From: an uncultured Eubacteriales bacterium
GTDB taxonomy: Bacteria; Bacillota; Clostridia; Christensenellales; Aristaeellaceae
Direction: 5' to 3'
Length of the DNA stretch: 7,901 nucleotides
Assembly: GCA_900553265.1 (NCBI GenBank)
Contig: USDD01000111.1
Span: 1-7,901, forward strand
Below are positions 1-6,851 of this stretch, one piece after another. A model generated the notes under the pieces. That model was not told the origin of the DNA. It ran no database searches and worked only from the letters and a program-made list of their open reading frames with translations. Made by a program: the position numbers and the translations under genes. How positions within the stretch are numbered: the first letter of the stretch is position 1; every line of letters starts with the position of its first letter.

Positions 1-190
1 ACTTCATTCTACCAGATGACGCTGACCTTGTCCCTTGTTTTGGGGACTGTTTTCATTTCTCCTGTTCTGGAATTTGCGCAACTTATTGTACCTTATCAAA
101 GCATCTCCTGCGGTGTCGTTCACTGAATGATCCGCAAAAGTACATCCCCTAATTCGCTTTTCCTTTGTGTAAATGGACAGATTGCCCTCC
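1..190. other. Non-coding end of window, less GC-rich, no supported gene
   Basis: This segment is clearly richer in A and T than the operon and shows no codon pattern like the neighbouring genes. It holds a small hairpin, GTCCC/GGGAC at 30-34 and 43-47, followed on the plus strand by TGTTTTCATTT, which could be a weak plus-strand terminator or part of an intergenic repeat. A plus-strand frame is open from the window edge to a TGA at 124-126 (41 codons) but resembles nothing I recognise. I see no clear promoter. Confidence 0.4.
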
Positions 191-209
191 CCCTTTTGCA
201 GCAAAAGGG
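191..209. repeat. Inverted repeat abutting the terminator
   Basis: CCCTTTTGC (191-199) and GCAAAAGGG (201-209) form a perfect 9-base inverted repeat around a single A. It touches the preceding stem-loop, so in the minus transcript the short U stretch of the first hairpin is itself part of a second hairpin. It may be a second terminator arm, an anti-terminator alternative or a protein-binding palindrome; the sequence does not decide. Confidence 0.5.
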
Positions 210-250
210 CCACGATTCCTGCCCTGAATACTCAGGCTACGAATCGTGGC
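209..250 (-). terminator. Probable operon terminator after the nanQ-like gene
   Basis: A perfect 10-base-pair stem (GCCACGATTC at 209-218 and GAATCGTGGC at 241-250) starts 18 bases after the stop codon. The region between the arms holds a second small stem, CCTGA/TCAGG (223-227 with 232-236) around a four-base loop. In the minus-strand transcript the stem is followed directly by CCTTTTGC, a short U stretch. Position and structure fit a rho-independent terminator, though the U run is weak. Confidence 0.6.
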
Positions 251-268
251 TCCTTCTCACCCATGTGG

Positions 269-736
269 TCACGCCTTCGGCGAATCCATGCGAAGTTTAA
301 TGACGATTTTCTGATAGTCCTTCGCTTCGCCCACGCAGCGGCAGGGCATGTGGCCATCCTCCGGGAAGACGACGTAGCACATTCCCGCAGGAACATGGGC
401 GACGATGGGCTGCGCGCCGACGCTATGGAAGAACTGAATGTCCTTTTCCGCGTCGTATTCCGTCGCGGGCGCAAGATCCTCCATGGAGAGATAGGCCGTC
501 TCCTCCTCGCCGCGCACCATGTACTGCACGTCCGCATATCTGCGGTGGGTCTCATAGCGGCCGTCCGCGAGGGGCGCGGTTCTGCCCGTCTGCACGGACA
601 GATAACCGCCCTCGAACTCCCGCCGGCCCTCCTTCAGGCCCTCGGCGCAGACCTTCGCCGCGCATTCCAGCGCCGCTTCCAGATGGGGCAGCACGGCCGC
701 ATAGCGGCGCAGCTCGCTGTATTTGCAGAGTATCAT
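269..736 (-). CDS. nanQ: YhcH/YjgK/YiaL family protein, probable NanQ-type N-acetylneuraminate anomerase
   Basis: This 155-residue cupin-like protein belongs to the family (DUF386) that includes E. coli YhcH/NanQ, about 154 residues, which speeds conversion of the sialic acid anomers so that the lyase receives usable substrate. The family core is visible: ETHRRYADVQYMVRGEE at 62-78 with metal-site candidates Glu62, His64, Asp69 and Gln71, and VPAGMCYVVFPEDGHMP at 115-131 with His129. The YQKIVIKL stretch at 141-148 is the usual last strand. The ATG at 736 is chosen because GGGAGGAAG precedes it and homologues begin at MI; the frame stays open upstream but only over the sialidase gene. It lies 14 bases after the sialidase stop and is the last gene of the operon. 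Related members act on other sugars, so the exact substrate rests on context. Confidence 0.88.
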   Translation of the reverse strand: MILCKYSELRRYAAVLPHLEAALECAAKVCAEGLKEGRREFEGGYLSVQTGRTAPLADGRYETHRRYADVQYMVRGEEETAYLSMEDLAPATEYDAEKDIQFFHSVGAQPIVAHVPAGMCYVVFPEDGHMPCRCVGEAKDYQKIVIKLRMDSPKA

Positions 737-750
737 CTCTTCTTCCTCCC

Positions 751-1767
751 TCAGCCAAGCTCCTCGGGATCGAGGGTGAGCACAGACAGACCGAACGTCC
801 ACGTCTGCTCGGGATCGGCGCGGCCGGTCTCCGCGGCGACGTACAGCCGGCGCGTCTTCGGGCTGTAGAACACGTCGCTGTAGCCGCCCTTCGCGTCCAG
901 CAGATGCGGCGCGCTCCACGTTCTGCCGCCGTCCGCGCTGGTTCGAATGGACAGGTTGTCGCGCACGCCGTGAGGGCAGACGCAGTTGGTAAACCACAGC
1001 CATCCGTCGCCCTGGGTCATTCCCGCGCAGCAGACAGGCTCGTTGAGCTGGGGATCGAAATAGAAGCCGTGCCAGCCGGAAATACCGTCCGGGCTGAAGC
1101 CGACCTTGCGCGTGCCGGTTCCCGTCTCATGGCGGCAGTTGATCATGAAGCTGCCGTCGGGAAGCTCGGCCAGCACCGACTCGTTGGGATCCACGAAGTC
1201 GGGCTGATTCCAAATGATCTCGCCGCAGCGCCACGTTTCGCCGTGGTCGTCGCTGTAGAGCGTGGTCGCCACGGAGGGATGGTGGTCGTTGATGTTCTCC
1301 CGATTGGCCGCGACCCACACGGGGATAATCATTCGGCCGGCAGAGGTGACGAGCCCATGGCCGGGGCCCGCGGCGATCACCGTCCAGTTGTACTCGCCGC
1401 GCAGCGCCTCGTAGGCATAGGAGATGTCCCTCGCCTCCGACCAGGTCACGCCCTCGTCGAGACTGACCGTGTGAAAAGCCTGTCGATAGTTCCGGTGCCA
1501 GATCAGATGCAGCGCGTCGCCGTCGGCGAACAGAATGCCGTTGTGCACCGCGTCGATCTCCCGGCCGGCGGCCATCACCACGCGGTCCGACCAGGTTTCG
1601 CCGCCGTCCGTGCTGCGGCGGATCACCAGGTCCATGGCCGACCAATCTCCGCCATAGCGGCACTCGTAGCAGGCGACGATGGTGCCCTTATCGGTACAGA
1701 CAATGCTGGGCACGCGATAGATCTTATAGCCGCCCTGCTGATATTTTTCCAGATAGACCTGTTTCAT
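751..1767 (-). CDS. Sialidase (BNR/Asp-box, GH33-like), predicted intracellular
   Basis: This 338-residue six-bladed beta-propeller should release terminal sialic acid or a related nonulosonate. Asp boxes (SxDxGxTW) are at 52-59, 102-109, 172-179 and 277-284, with a degenerate copy at 225-232. A full catalytic set can be placed: arginine triad Arg18 (in YRVP), Arg212 (in NCRHE) and Arg269, probable acid/base Asp41 in GGDW, Glu197 in NES and nucleophile Tyr296 in GYSD. Spacing between them fits known bacterial sialidases, so the enzyme looks active. There is no signal peptide, membrane anchor or carbohydrate-binding module, and the length is close to a bare catalytic domain. It therefore probably works in the cytoplasm on imported oligosaccharides. 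GGGGAGGG precedes the ATG. Neighbouring lyase and NanQ genes support the assignment. Hydrolysis of another ulosonic acid such as KDN cannot be excluded. Confidence 0.88.
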   Translation of the reverse strand: MKQVYLEKYQQGGYKIYRVPSIVCTDKGTIVACYECRYGGDWSAMDLVIRRSTDGGETWSDRVVMAAGREIDAVHNGILFADGDALHLIWHRNYRQAFHTVSLDEGVTWSEARDISYAYEALRGEYNWTVIAAGPGHGLVTSAGRMIIPVWVAANRENINDHHPSVATTLYSDDHGETWRCGEIIWNQPDFVDPNESVLAELPDGSFMINCRHETGTGTRKVGFSPDGISGWHGFYFDPQLNEPVCCAGMTQGDGWLWFTNCVCPHGVRDNLSIRTSADGGRTWSAPHLLDAKGGYSDVFYSPKTRRLYVAAETGRADPEQTWTFGLSVLTLDPEELG

Positions 1768-1789
1768 TGAGCAGTTCCCTCCCCGCGGC

Positions 1790-2704
1790 TCAGACCGGGA
1801 CGATCAGGTTCTCCGGGCACTGGGCCTCCAGCGCGCGCAGCTCACTCCACAGCGCCTCGCTCTGGGCCGGCGTGTAGTCGATCTGCGGTTCGTGCATGCA
1901 GCCCGCGTCGATGCCTCGATACTTCAGGCCGCTCTTGAAGATGGCCATGTTGGAGCCGGCGCCCAGCGCGGTCACAAAGCGGTTGGCCAGCCGCTGCCAG
2001 CGGCGCGCCGCGGGCAGATCGCCCTGCATAAAGGCCTCGTAGACCTTGACAAAGGGCTCGGGATAGACCGAGCTTACGCCGGAAACCACGCCCGTGCAGC
2101 CCATGGCCAGCACGGGAAGCAGCAGCCGATCCGCGCCCTGAACCACCTCGAAGCGGTCGCTGAGGGCCAGATACTCGTCGGTGCGCACCATGTCGGCCAG
2201 AGAATACTTGATGCCCACCACGTTGGGGCACTGATCCAGAATCCGGCGAATCACGTCGCAGGTCAGGTCGTTGGCCGCGCACTGGGGGATGTTGTACAGA
2301 TACACCGGGAAGTCCTCGGGCACGCTGTGGCAGACCTTGCAGTAATACGCGACCATCGCATCGGGATTAGTTCCGAAGAAGGCAGGCGTAACCACGCCCA
2401 CGCCGTCCGCGCCGATGTCGCAGGCATGCCGCGCCAGGCGGATCGTCTCGTCGGGATGCATCGCGCCCACATGGACGTAGGCCGTCAGGCGGCCCCGGTT
2501 CTGCCGGATCACGGTTTCGGCCACGAGCTTTCGATCCTCCTCGGACATGAGGAACATCTCGCCGGTGGTGCCGCAGGGATACAGGCAGTGCACGCCGCGG
2601 CGAACCAGAAACTCCACCATCTTTTCAACGGATTCCACCATTACGCCGCCCTTTTCGTCAAAAGGCGTGACCATCGCCGTCGTAACCCCGTACAGTTTTT
2701 TCAT
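1790..2704 (-). CDS. N-acetylneuraminate lyase / DapA-family class I aldolase
   Basis: This 304-residue TIM-barrel enzyme should cleave a 2-keto-3-deoxy sugar acid to pyruvate and an aldehyde sugar; N-acetylneuraminate to pyruvate and N-acetylmannosamine is most likely from context. The family signature GTTGE is at 45-49, the catalytic Tyr is Tyr137 in YNIP, and the Schiff-base Lys is Lys166 in GIKYS. The Arg that marks true dihydrodipicolinate synthase in the loop after YNxP is absent (QCAANDLT), so lysine biosynthesis is unlikely. By eye alignment, two substrate-side positions differ from E. coli NanA: the Tyr in TPxYY is Phe109, and the Asp-Glu pair is Asp192-Arg193. The specificity may therefore be shifted. 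The start is an ATG with AAGGAG overlapping the stop of the oxidoreductase gene. The sialidase gene follows after 22 bases. Family is certain, exact substrate is not. Confidence 0.9.
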   Translation of the reverse strand: MKKLYGVTTAMVTPFDEKGGVMVESVEKMVEFLVRRGVHCLYPCGTTGEMFLMSEEDRKLVAETVIRQNRGRLTAYVHVGAMHPDETIRLARHACDIGADGVGVVTPAFFGTNPDAMVAYYCKVCHSVPEDFPVYLYNIPQCAANDLTCDVIRRILDQCPNVVGIKYSLADMVRTDEYLALSDRFEVVQGADRLLLPVLAMGCTGVVSGVSSVYPEPFVKVYEAFMQGDLPAARRWQRLANRFVTALGAGSNMAIFKSGLKYRGIDAGCMHEPQIDYTPAQSEALWSELRALEAQCPENLIVPV

Positions 2705-2716
2705 TGCAATACTCCT

Positions 2717-4225
2717 TTACCCGATTTTCTCGCGGATTTTCGCCGGATCCGTTTCCCGAAGGGGCGTATTCTCCAACGCCGAAACCGCCGCGGCGGCGCC
2801 GGCTGCCTCGCCCACCTTTGCACAGGTTGCAATATAGTGAATCATCCGGCTGGCGGGCTTGCCCGTGACCAGCAGGTTGTCGAAGCCCTTCACAATCAGG
2901 CTCGCCAGCGGAACGCCCCAGCCCTTCTCGTTCAGGCCGCTGTGGGGATGTCCGCGCACATAGGTCAGAATGTCGTCGCGCTCCGAGCGGCCGGTGAAGT
3001 CCTCCTCCTGAAGCGCGTAGTCCGTAAACGAGCCGGGCTCTCTGGACTGAAACAGCGCCTTGGAGATGTTGGCGTACACGTCCATCAGATGGGCGTTTTC
3101 AAAGCCGGGAACGTACTCGCGGAAGAAGCGATGGTAGATCCACTGCAGCCGCCGGGCGGCGCTGATGGCCGCGGAATAGTTCAGCGGATCGCCCACGTCC
3201 ACCGTCTCGAAACCGTCGCCGAAGGTGGGATACACGCCCATGCCGTCCCGCTCGTAGAACAGCCAGACGTGCTCGCCGTTGGAGCGTTTGATGCGGGCGT
3301 ACTCCGGATTCTGGGCGATGGCCTTCTCCAGCGTCTTCATGAAGCCGTGGAGGAAGAGCGGGTTGCCGCCCTGCACGAGCCGGCGCATCTCGTCCACGTC
3401 GGCGCGCTTTCCGATCATCGGGCGCAGGAACCAGCTCGGCTCCGGCGGCCGCTTCCCTTCTGCAATGGCGGTGCGCATCGCCGCGTCCTCGGCGGCGATC
3501 TCGTCGGGATCCTCCTGACTGATCTGCTGCTGCACAAAGTCCAGCGTGCGCATGATGTCGATGCCGCCCACGCGAACCAGCGTGCCCATGTAGCCCTTGG
3601 TATGGGGGAAGGGATTGCCGGCGCAGGCGCTGACCGTGGCGCTCTGGGAGGTGTCCACAATGCGCCTGGCCAGAATGGTGTATTTCATGCCGTTTTCGCC
3701 CTGAACCACCACGCCCTTGATGGTACCGCCCTCGACGACGGCGTCGATCACCGGCATCTGATAGAGCACCTGCACGCCCGCCTCGTCCAGCAGCTTCAGG
3801 GAGACATATCGATAGGCGTTGGGATTGACGTACTGGTCGTTGAACGCGTTCATCCACGAATCCGGCCGGCTGTAGGGGATGTACTCCTTCAGATCGGCCT
3901 TCTCCAGCGCGGCGTTGATGCCCTGCTTATCCATCAGGTCGTAGTCGATGCGCGTAAACAGCGGATCCGACTGGCCCTCCGCCACAGCGGCCTGAAGGAT
4001 TTCCCACGGGATTCCGCCGATGAGCAGCTTGCCGTCGATGTCCAGGAAGCCGTCCAGGCCCCAGGTGTCGATCTCCGCGGCCTGTCCGCCGATGACCGCG
4101 TTGCGCTCCACCAGCAGCGTCCGCGCTCCGGCGCGCGCCGCGGCCAGCGCCGCGCAGATTCCGGGAAAGCCTCCGCCGACCACCAGTACGTCCACATCCG
4201 CCAGAAGTTTCGCCTCGTTTTTCAT
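2717..4225 (-). CDS. FAD-dependent oxidoreductase of unknown substrate (FAD_oxidored-type, PF12831-like)
   Basis: The 502-residue protein starts with a dinucleotide-binding fold: VDVLVVGGGFPG at 11-22 supplies the GxGxxG loop, ALAAARAGA follows, and Glu40 ends the second strand where FAD ribose is normally held. A C-terminal FAD motif is present near 447-480 (GFDNLLVTGKPASR, then AAGAAAA). There is no signal peptide or membrane segment, so it is cytoplasmic. At 190-200 the usual family sequence of the form D-A/T-T-G-D reads VDTSQSATVSACAG, so the Gly-Asp pair is replaced. The ATG at 4225 is preceded by GAGGAGGAAC, which begins over the regulator stop. The aldolase gene follows after 12 bases. 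Such proteins occur in bacterial sugar-acid and glycan clusters, generally without a known reaction. A redox step on a modified nonulosonate or other sugar acid is possible, but this is inference. Confidence 0.85.
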   Translation of the reverse strand: MKNEAKLLADVDVLVVGGGFPGICAALAAARAGARTLLVERNAVIGGQAAEIDTWGLDGFLDIDGKLLIGGIPWEILQAAVAEGQSDPLFTRIDYDLMDKQGINAALEKADLKEYIPYSRPDSWMNAFNDQYVNPNAYRYVSLKLLDEAGVQVLYQMPVIDAVVEGGTIKGVVVQGENGMKYTILARRIVDTSQSATVSACAGNPFPHTKGYMGTLVRVGGIDIMRTLDFVQQQISQEDPDEIAAEDAAMRTAIAEGKRPPEPSWFLRPMIGKRADVDEMRRLVQGGNPLFLHGFMKTLEKAIAQNPEYARIKRSNGEHVWLFYERDGMGVYPTFGDGFETVDVGDPLNYSAAISAARRLQWIYHRFFREYVPGFENAHLMDVYANISKALFQSREPGSFTDYALQEEDFTGRSERDDILTYVRGHPHSGLNEKGWGVPLASLIVKGFDNLLVTGKPASRMIHYIATCAKVGEAAGAAAAVSALENTPLRETDPAKIREKIG

Positions 4226-4241
4226 TGTTTTGTGTTCCTCC

Positions 4242-5198
4242 TCAGTGCGTTTCAGTCTCGCCTTTATTGTCACGCGCCTCCTGCGGCGCCTTTTCGTCCG
4301 ATTCAAAGCCCGAGCAGTTCCGATAGATCCCGGGCGATACGCCCTCGAAGCGCCGAAAGAAGCGATTGAAGGCGCTCACCTCGGAAAAACCCAGCGTCGT
4401 GGAAATCTCCTTCTGACCCAGCCGGGTTTCCGCCAGCAGGCGGCGCGCCTCGCGAATCTTCATGGAATCGATCAGCGCCTTGAGCGTCATTCCCCGCTCG
4501 GCCAGCACGACGCGGTCGATCTGGCGAACGCTCAGGTACATATGCTGCGCGACCATCTTGTCCGTGATCGTCGCGGAAATATTGTCCGAAATAAAGCGCT
4601 CGATGATCTCGATGCGCTTGCGCTGCAGACTGCCGGCGTCGCTGTGTTTCTTTTCGACGGGCAGATTCTCCCGGGCGATGTCGATCACCAGCTGTGAGAG
4701 CATATTGACGACCAGCGTCGTCCAGCCCGGCTGAGAGAGCTCCGCCTCCTGGAAGAGGCGGCGAAACAGCGCGCCGTGCCATTCGTCGGCCTTCGCGGTC
4801 AGGCAGCTGTGACTGCGAAGCTCCTTGCCGACCCATGCGAAGTCGCCCGTCTGAGCGTCCTCCAGCATGATGAAGCTGGCGGAGAATTTCTGCAGGTTTT
4901 CGCTGCTGTAGACGATGGCGTGCATGGTGTGGGGCGGGAAGATAATCATCTCGAAGGGATGCACGGTGACGATTTCCTCGCCCAGCTGATAGCTCTGCAT
5001 GCCCGTGACGGGCATGTGCATTTCGAAATGGGTGTGCTGATGCTGATAGGGTGTGTAGGTGCTGCTGACGGACTCCTTGCGCTGCTCGACAAAGCGGAAG
5101 TTGAAGCCCTCCAGCGAGAGCATCGTGTTTTCCCCGCGCAGAACGGTTGCGTTGAGCTTCTGCTCCGCTCGGAAGAGATTGCTGAGATTTTCTTTCAT
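4242..5198 (-). CDS. AraC-family transcriptional regulator with N-terminal cupin sensor domain
   Basis: This 318-residue protein is probably the local regulator of the cluster. The N-terminal half is a cupin-like ligand domain, seen in the HQHTHFEMHMPVTG stretch near 53-66 and the IIFPPHTMHAI stretch near 85-95. The C-terminal 100 residues (about 193-294) are the AraC DNA-binding domain with two helix-turn-helix units: one near 210-231 (VAQHMYLSVRQIDRVV) and one near 262-284 (ISTTLGFSEVSAFNRFFRR), ending with the typical GVSPGIYR. A charged tail of about 24 residues follows. The ATG at 5198 has a modest GAAAGAG site upstream. The stop codon lies next to the ribosome binding site of the oxidoreductase gene, 16 bases from its start, so the regulator is cotranscribed with the enzymes it probably controls. 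The inducer is unknown; a sialic acid-like sugar is the natural guess from context. Confidence 0.93.
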   Translation of the reverse strand: MKENLSNLFRAEQKLNATVLRGENTMLSLEGFNFRFVEQRKESVSSTYTPYQHQHTHFEMHMPVTGMQSYQLGEEIVTVHPFEMIIFPPHTMHAIVYSSENLQKFSASFIMLEDAQTGDFAWVGKELRSHSCLTAKADEWHGALFRRLFQEAELSQPGWTTLVVNMLSQLVIDIARENLPVEKKHSDAGSLQRKRIEIIERFISDNISATITDKMVAQHMYLSVRQIDRVVLAERGMTLKALIDSMKIREARRLLAETRLGQKEISTTLGFSEVSAFNRFFRRFEGVSPGIYRNCSGFESDEKAPQEARDNKGETETH

Positions 5199-5253
5199 AA
5201 ATACTCTTTCATGGGCATTGGAGAGAATTGCACCGGAGCGTCGGTATTCTGCT

Positions 5254-5281
5254 GAAGGGGCTGTTTGGAAACAGCCCCTTC
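5254..5281 (-). terminator. Strong stem-loop after the binding-protein gene (attenuating terminator or mRNA-protecting hairpin)
   Basis: A 13-base-pair perfect inverted repeat begins 10 bases after the stop codon of the binding-protein gene. One arm is GAAGGGGCTGTTT (5254-5266) and the other AAACAGCCCCTTC (5269-5281), with only GG between them on the plus strand, so the real loop will be somewhat larger. In the minus-strand transcript it is not followed by a run of U residues; the next bases are AGCAGAATACC. It therefore looks more like a partial terminator or a 3'-end stabiliser for the transporter mRNA than a full rho-independent terminator. It separates transporter genes from the regulator and enzyme genes. 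Confidence 0.65.
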
Positions 5282-5291
5282 GCTCAGGTTC

Positions 5292-6851
5292 TTACTTTGC
5301 AGCCATATCCGCCTGGAACTCGGCCTCCGCCTCGTTCAGAATGTCCGCCCATTCCTGCGCGCCCAGGCCGATGAGCTGCTCGATGAAGGCGTCGTACTCC
5401 TCCATCGGGCGCTGGCCCATGACGAACTTGGAGAACTCGGTCTTGGCCAGATCCCAGATCGCCTGCTTGATCTCCTGCGCGCGGGCGTCCTGCTCGGCGG
5501 TCATGGGAGGCAGGATCGTCTTTTCGACGATGGTGCCGTCGTGGAGCTGGGTCTCATAGAAATCGTAGATGTACTGCGCCGTGATCTCGTTGGGGTTCTT
5601 GCTGGCGCGGAACACCTCGATGGTCAGGTTCAGCCAGTTGGGGCAGAAGTAGCCGTTGTTCACGCCCATGTCGGAGGAAGCCTGATAGTAGCCATCCTCA
5701 GCGTTGGCGTACTTCTCCAGAATCTCGGGCATCCACTGGGGATTGCCGTCCTCGTCGATGTAGTAGGTCTCGCCTTCCTTGCCGTAGCCGAAGGTGATGG
5801 CGCCCTCGTCGCTGTAGCACCAGTCGAGGAACTTGATCAGCGTGACCGGATCCTTCACCTCGGAGTTGACGAAGAAGGTGTCCACGTAGTGGGTGGGCTG
5901 CTTGTAGCTGTGCACCTCGCCCTTGCTGTCCTTCAGCAGCGGCAGGGGCTCGAAGCGGCCCTCGGGCACCACGGCGCTCAGAGAGGTGTTGATGCCGGCG
6001 GCGAAGGTTGGGTTGTCATACCAGAACAGATACTTGCCGCTGCCGAGCTTTTCCTGCCAGCCCGCAGTGTCGGTGGTCAGCCATTCCTTGTCCAGCGCGC
6101 CGTTGTCCGCGAGCTTCTTGAGGAACTCGATGGCTTCCTTGTACTCGGGCTGCAGCATGCCCAGATACCAGTTGCCGTCGTCGTCCATGTCATAGGTGAA
6201 GGGAACGCCGAAGCTGTCCAGCCAGCTGTAATCCTGATCGCCGATGATGCGGCCCGTGCCGCGGCCGGCCCAGCCCTCCATGTCGTACATTTCGCACAGC
6301 TTGATCAGCGTGTCGCCCAGCTCTTCCCAGGTGGTGGGCACCGGCAGGCCGGAATCCTCGAGGATGTCCATGCGGATGAAGGGCACGCAGCCCGCCTCCA
6401 GGTTCTGGTCGGCGCGCTTCTGAGCCAGAGAATAGATCTCGCCGTCCACCATGGTGCGGTACAGGGAGGGATTCTCGTCGTAGAAGGCCTTGATGTTGGG
6501 CGCGTACTCGTCGATGAGGTCGGTCATGCACAGCAGCGCGCCGTCCTCGACCATCTCGCGCTTGGTCATATTGAAGGGGGCGAAGATGTCGGGCATGTCG
6601 TTGGCGGTGTACAGCGCCGTCATCTTGGTGTTGTAGTCGGAGCCGGGCGTGGTGATGATCTGCAGATCCACGCCGGTCTTTTCCTTGATTTCACGGGTGG
6701 AAGCGACGTTCTGCTGAACGGGGATGGCGGCGTTTTCAGCGCGCATGAAGGTCACGGTGAAATTCTCGGCGATTTTGCTCTCCGCGGAGGCGAAGGTCAG
6801 CGTCGACAGCGCCATGACGGCGAGCATCAGCAGGCAGAAAAATCTCTTCAT
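5292..6851 (-). CDS. Extracellular solute-binding protein of the sugar ABC importer (large, LplA-like)
   Basis: This 519-residue protein should capture the sugar outside the membrane and hand it to the two permeases. Residues 1-23 form a signal peptide: MKRFF, a hydrophobic core of about 15 residues, then an Ala-Ser-Ala cleavage site before Glu24. There is no lipobox cysteine, so it looks secreted rather than lipid-anchored. The mature part has features of the large family-1 type binding proteins that pair with LplB/LplC, such as EIKEKTGVDLQ near 54-64, NDMPDIF near 84-90, TTWEELGDTL near 173-182 and many aromatic residues. The ATG at 6851 is chosen because GAAGGAGA precedes it at good spacing and the signal peptide starts there. 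An in-frame TTG at 6926 with a perfect AAAGGAGGT upstream would add 25 residues. A strong stem-loop follows the stop codon. Confidence 0.9.
   Translation of the reverse strand: MKRFFCLLMLAVMALSTLTFASAESKIAENFTVTFMRAENAAIPVQQNVASTREIKEKTGVDLQIITTPGSDYNTKMTALYTANDMPDIFAPFNMTKREMVEDGALLCMTDLIDEYAPNIKAFYDENPSLYRTMVDGEIYSLAQKRADQNLEAGCVPFIRMDILEDSGLPVPTTWEELGDTLIKLCEMYDMEGWAGRGTGRIIGDQDYSWLDSFGVPFTYDMDDDGNWYLGMLQPEYKEAIEFLKKLADNGALDKEWLTTDTAGWQEKLGSGKYLFWYDNPTFAAGINTSLSAVVPEGRFEPLPLLKDSKGEVHSYKQPTHYVDTFFVNSEVKDPVTLIKFLDWCYSDEGAITFGYGKEGETYYIDEDGNPQWMPEILEKYANAEDGYYQASSDMGVNNGYFCPNWLNLTIEVFRASKNPNEITAQYIYDFYETQLHDGTIVEKTILPPMTAEQDARAQEIKQAIWDLAKTEFSKFVMGQRPMEEYDAFIEQLIGLGAQEWADILNEAEAEFQADMAAK

Noticed and set aside
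4..213. Minus-strand 69-codon frame after the nanQ-like gene
   Set aside because: Its GTG start lies inside the terminator stem, with a site only a few bases upstream. The predicted peptide has no recognisable feature and the segment lacks the codon bias of its neighbours. A genuine small gene is not excluded but not supported.
904..1770. Plus-strand open frame (288 codons) opposite the sialidase gene
   Set aside because: The opposite strand encodes four Asp boxes and a full sialidase catalytic set. The plus-strand reading has no motif or credible context.
1790..2704. Assignment of the lyase-family gene as dihydrodipicolinate synthase (dapA)
   Set aside because: The Arg typical of DapA after the YNxP motif is missing, and the neighbours are sialidase and NanQ genes rather than lysine biosynthesis genes.
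1892..4369. Very long plus-strand open frame (825 codons) opposite the oxidoreductase and lyase genes
   Set aside because: It is antisense to two clear enzyme genes, and its translation is rich in His, Ala, Val and Arg as expected from the reverse complement of GC-biased codons. No domain is visible.
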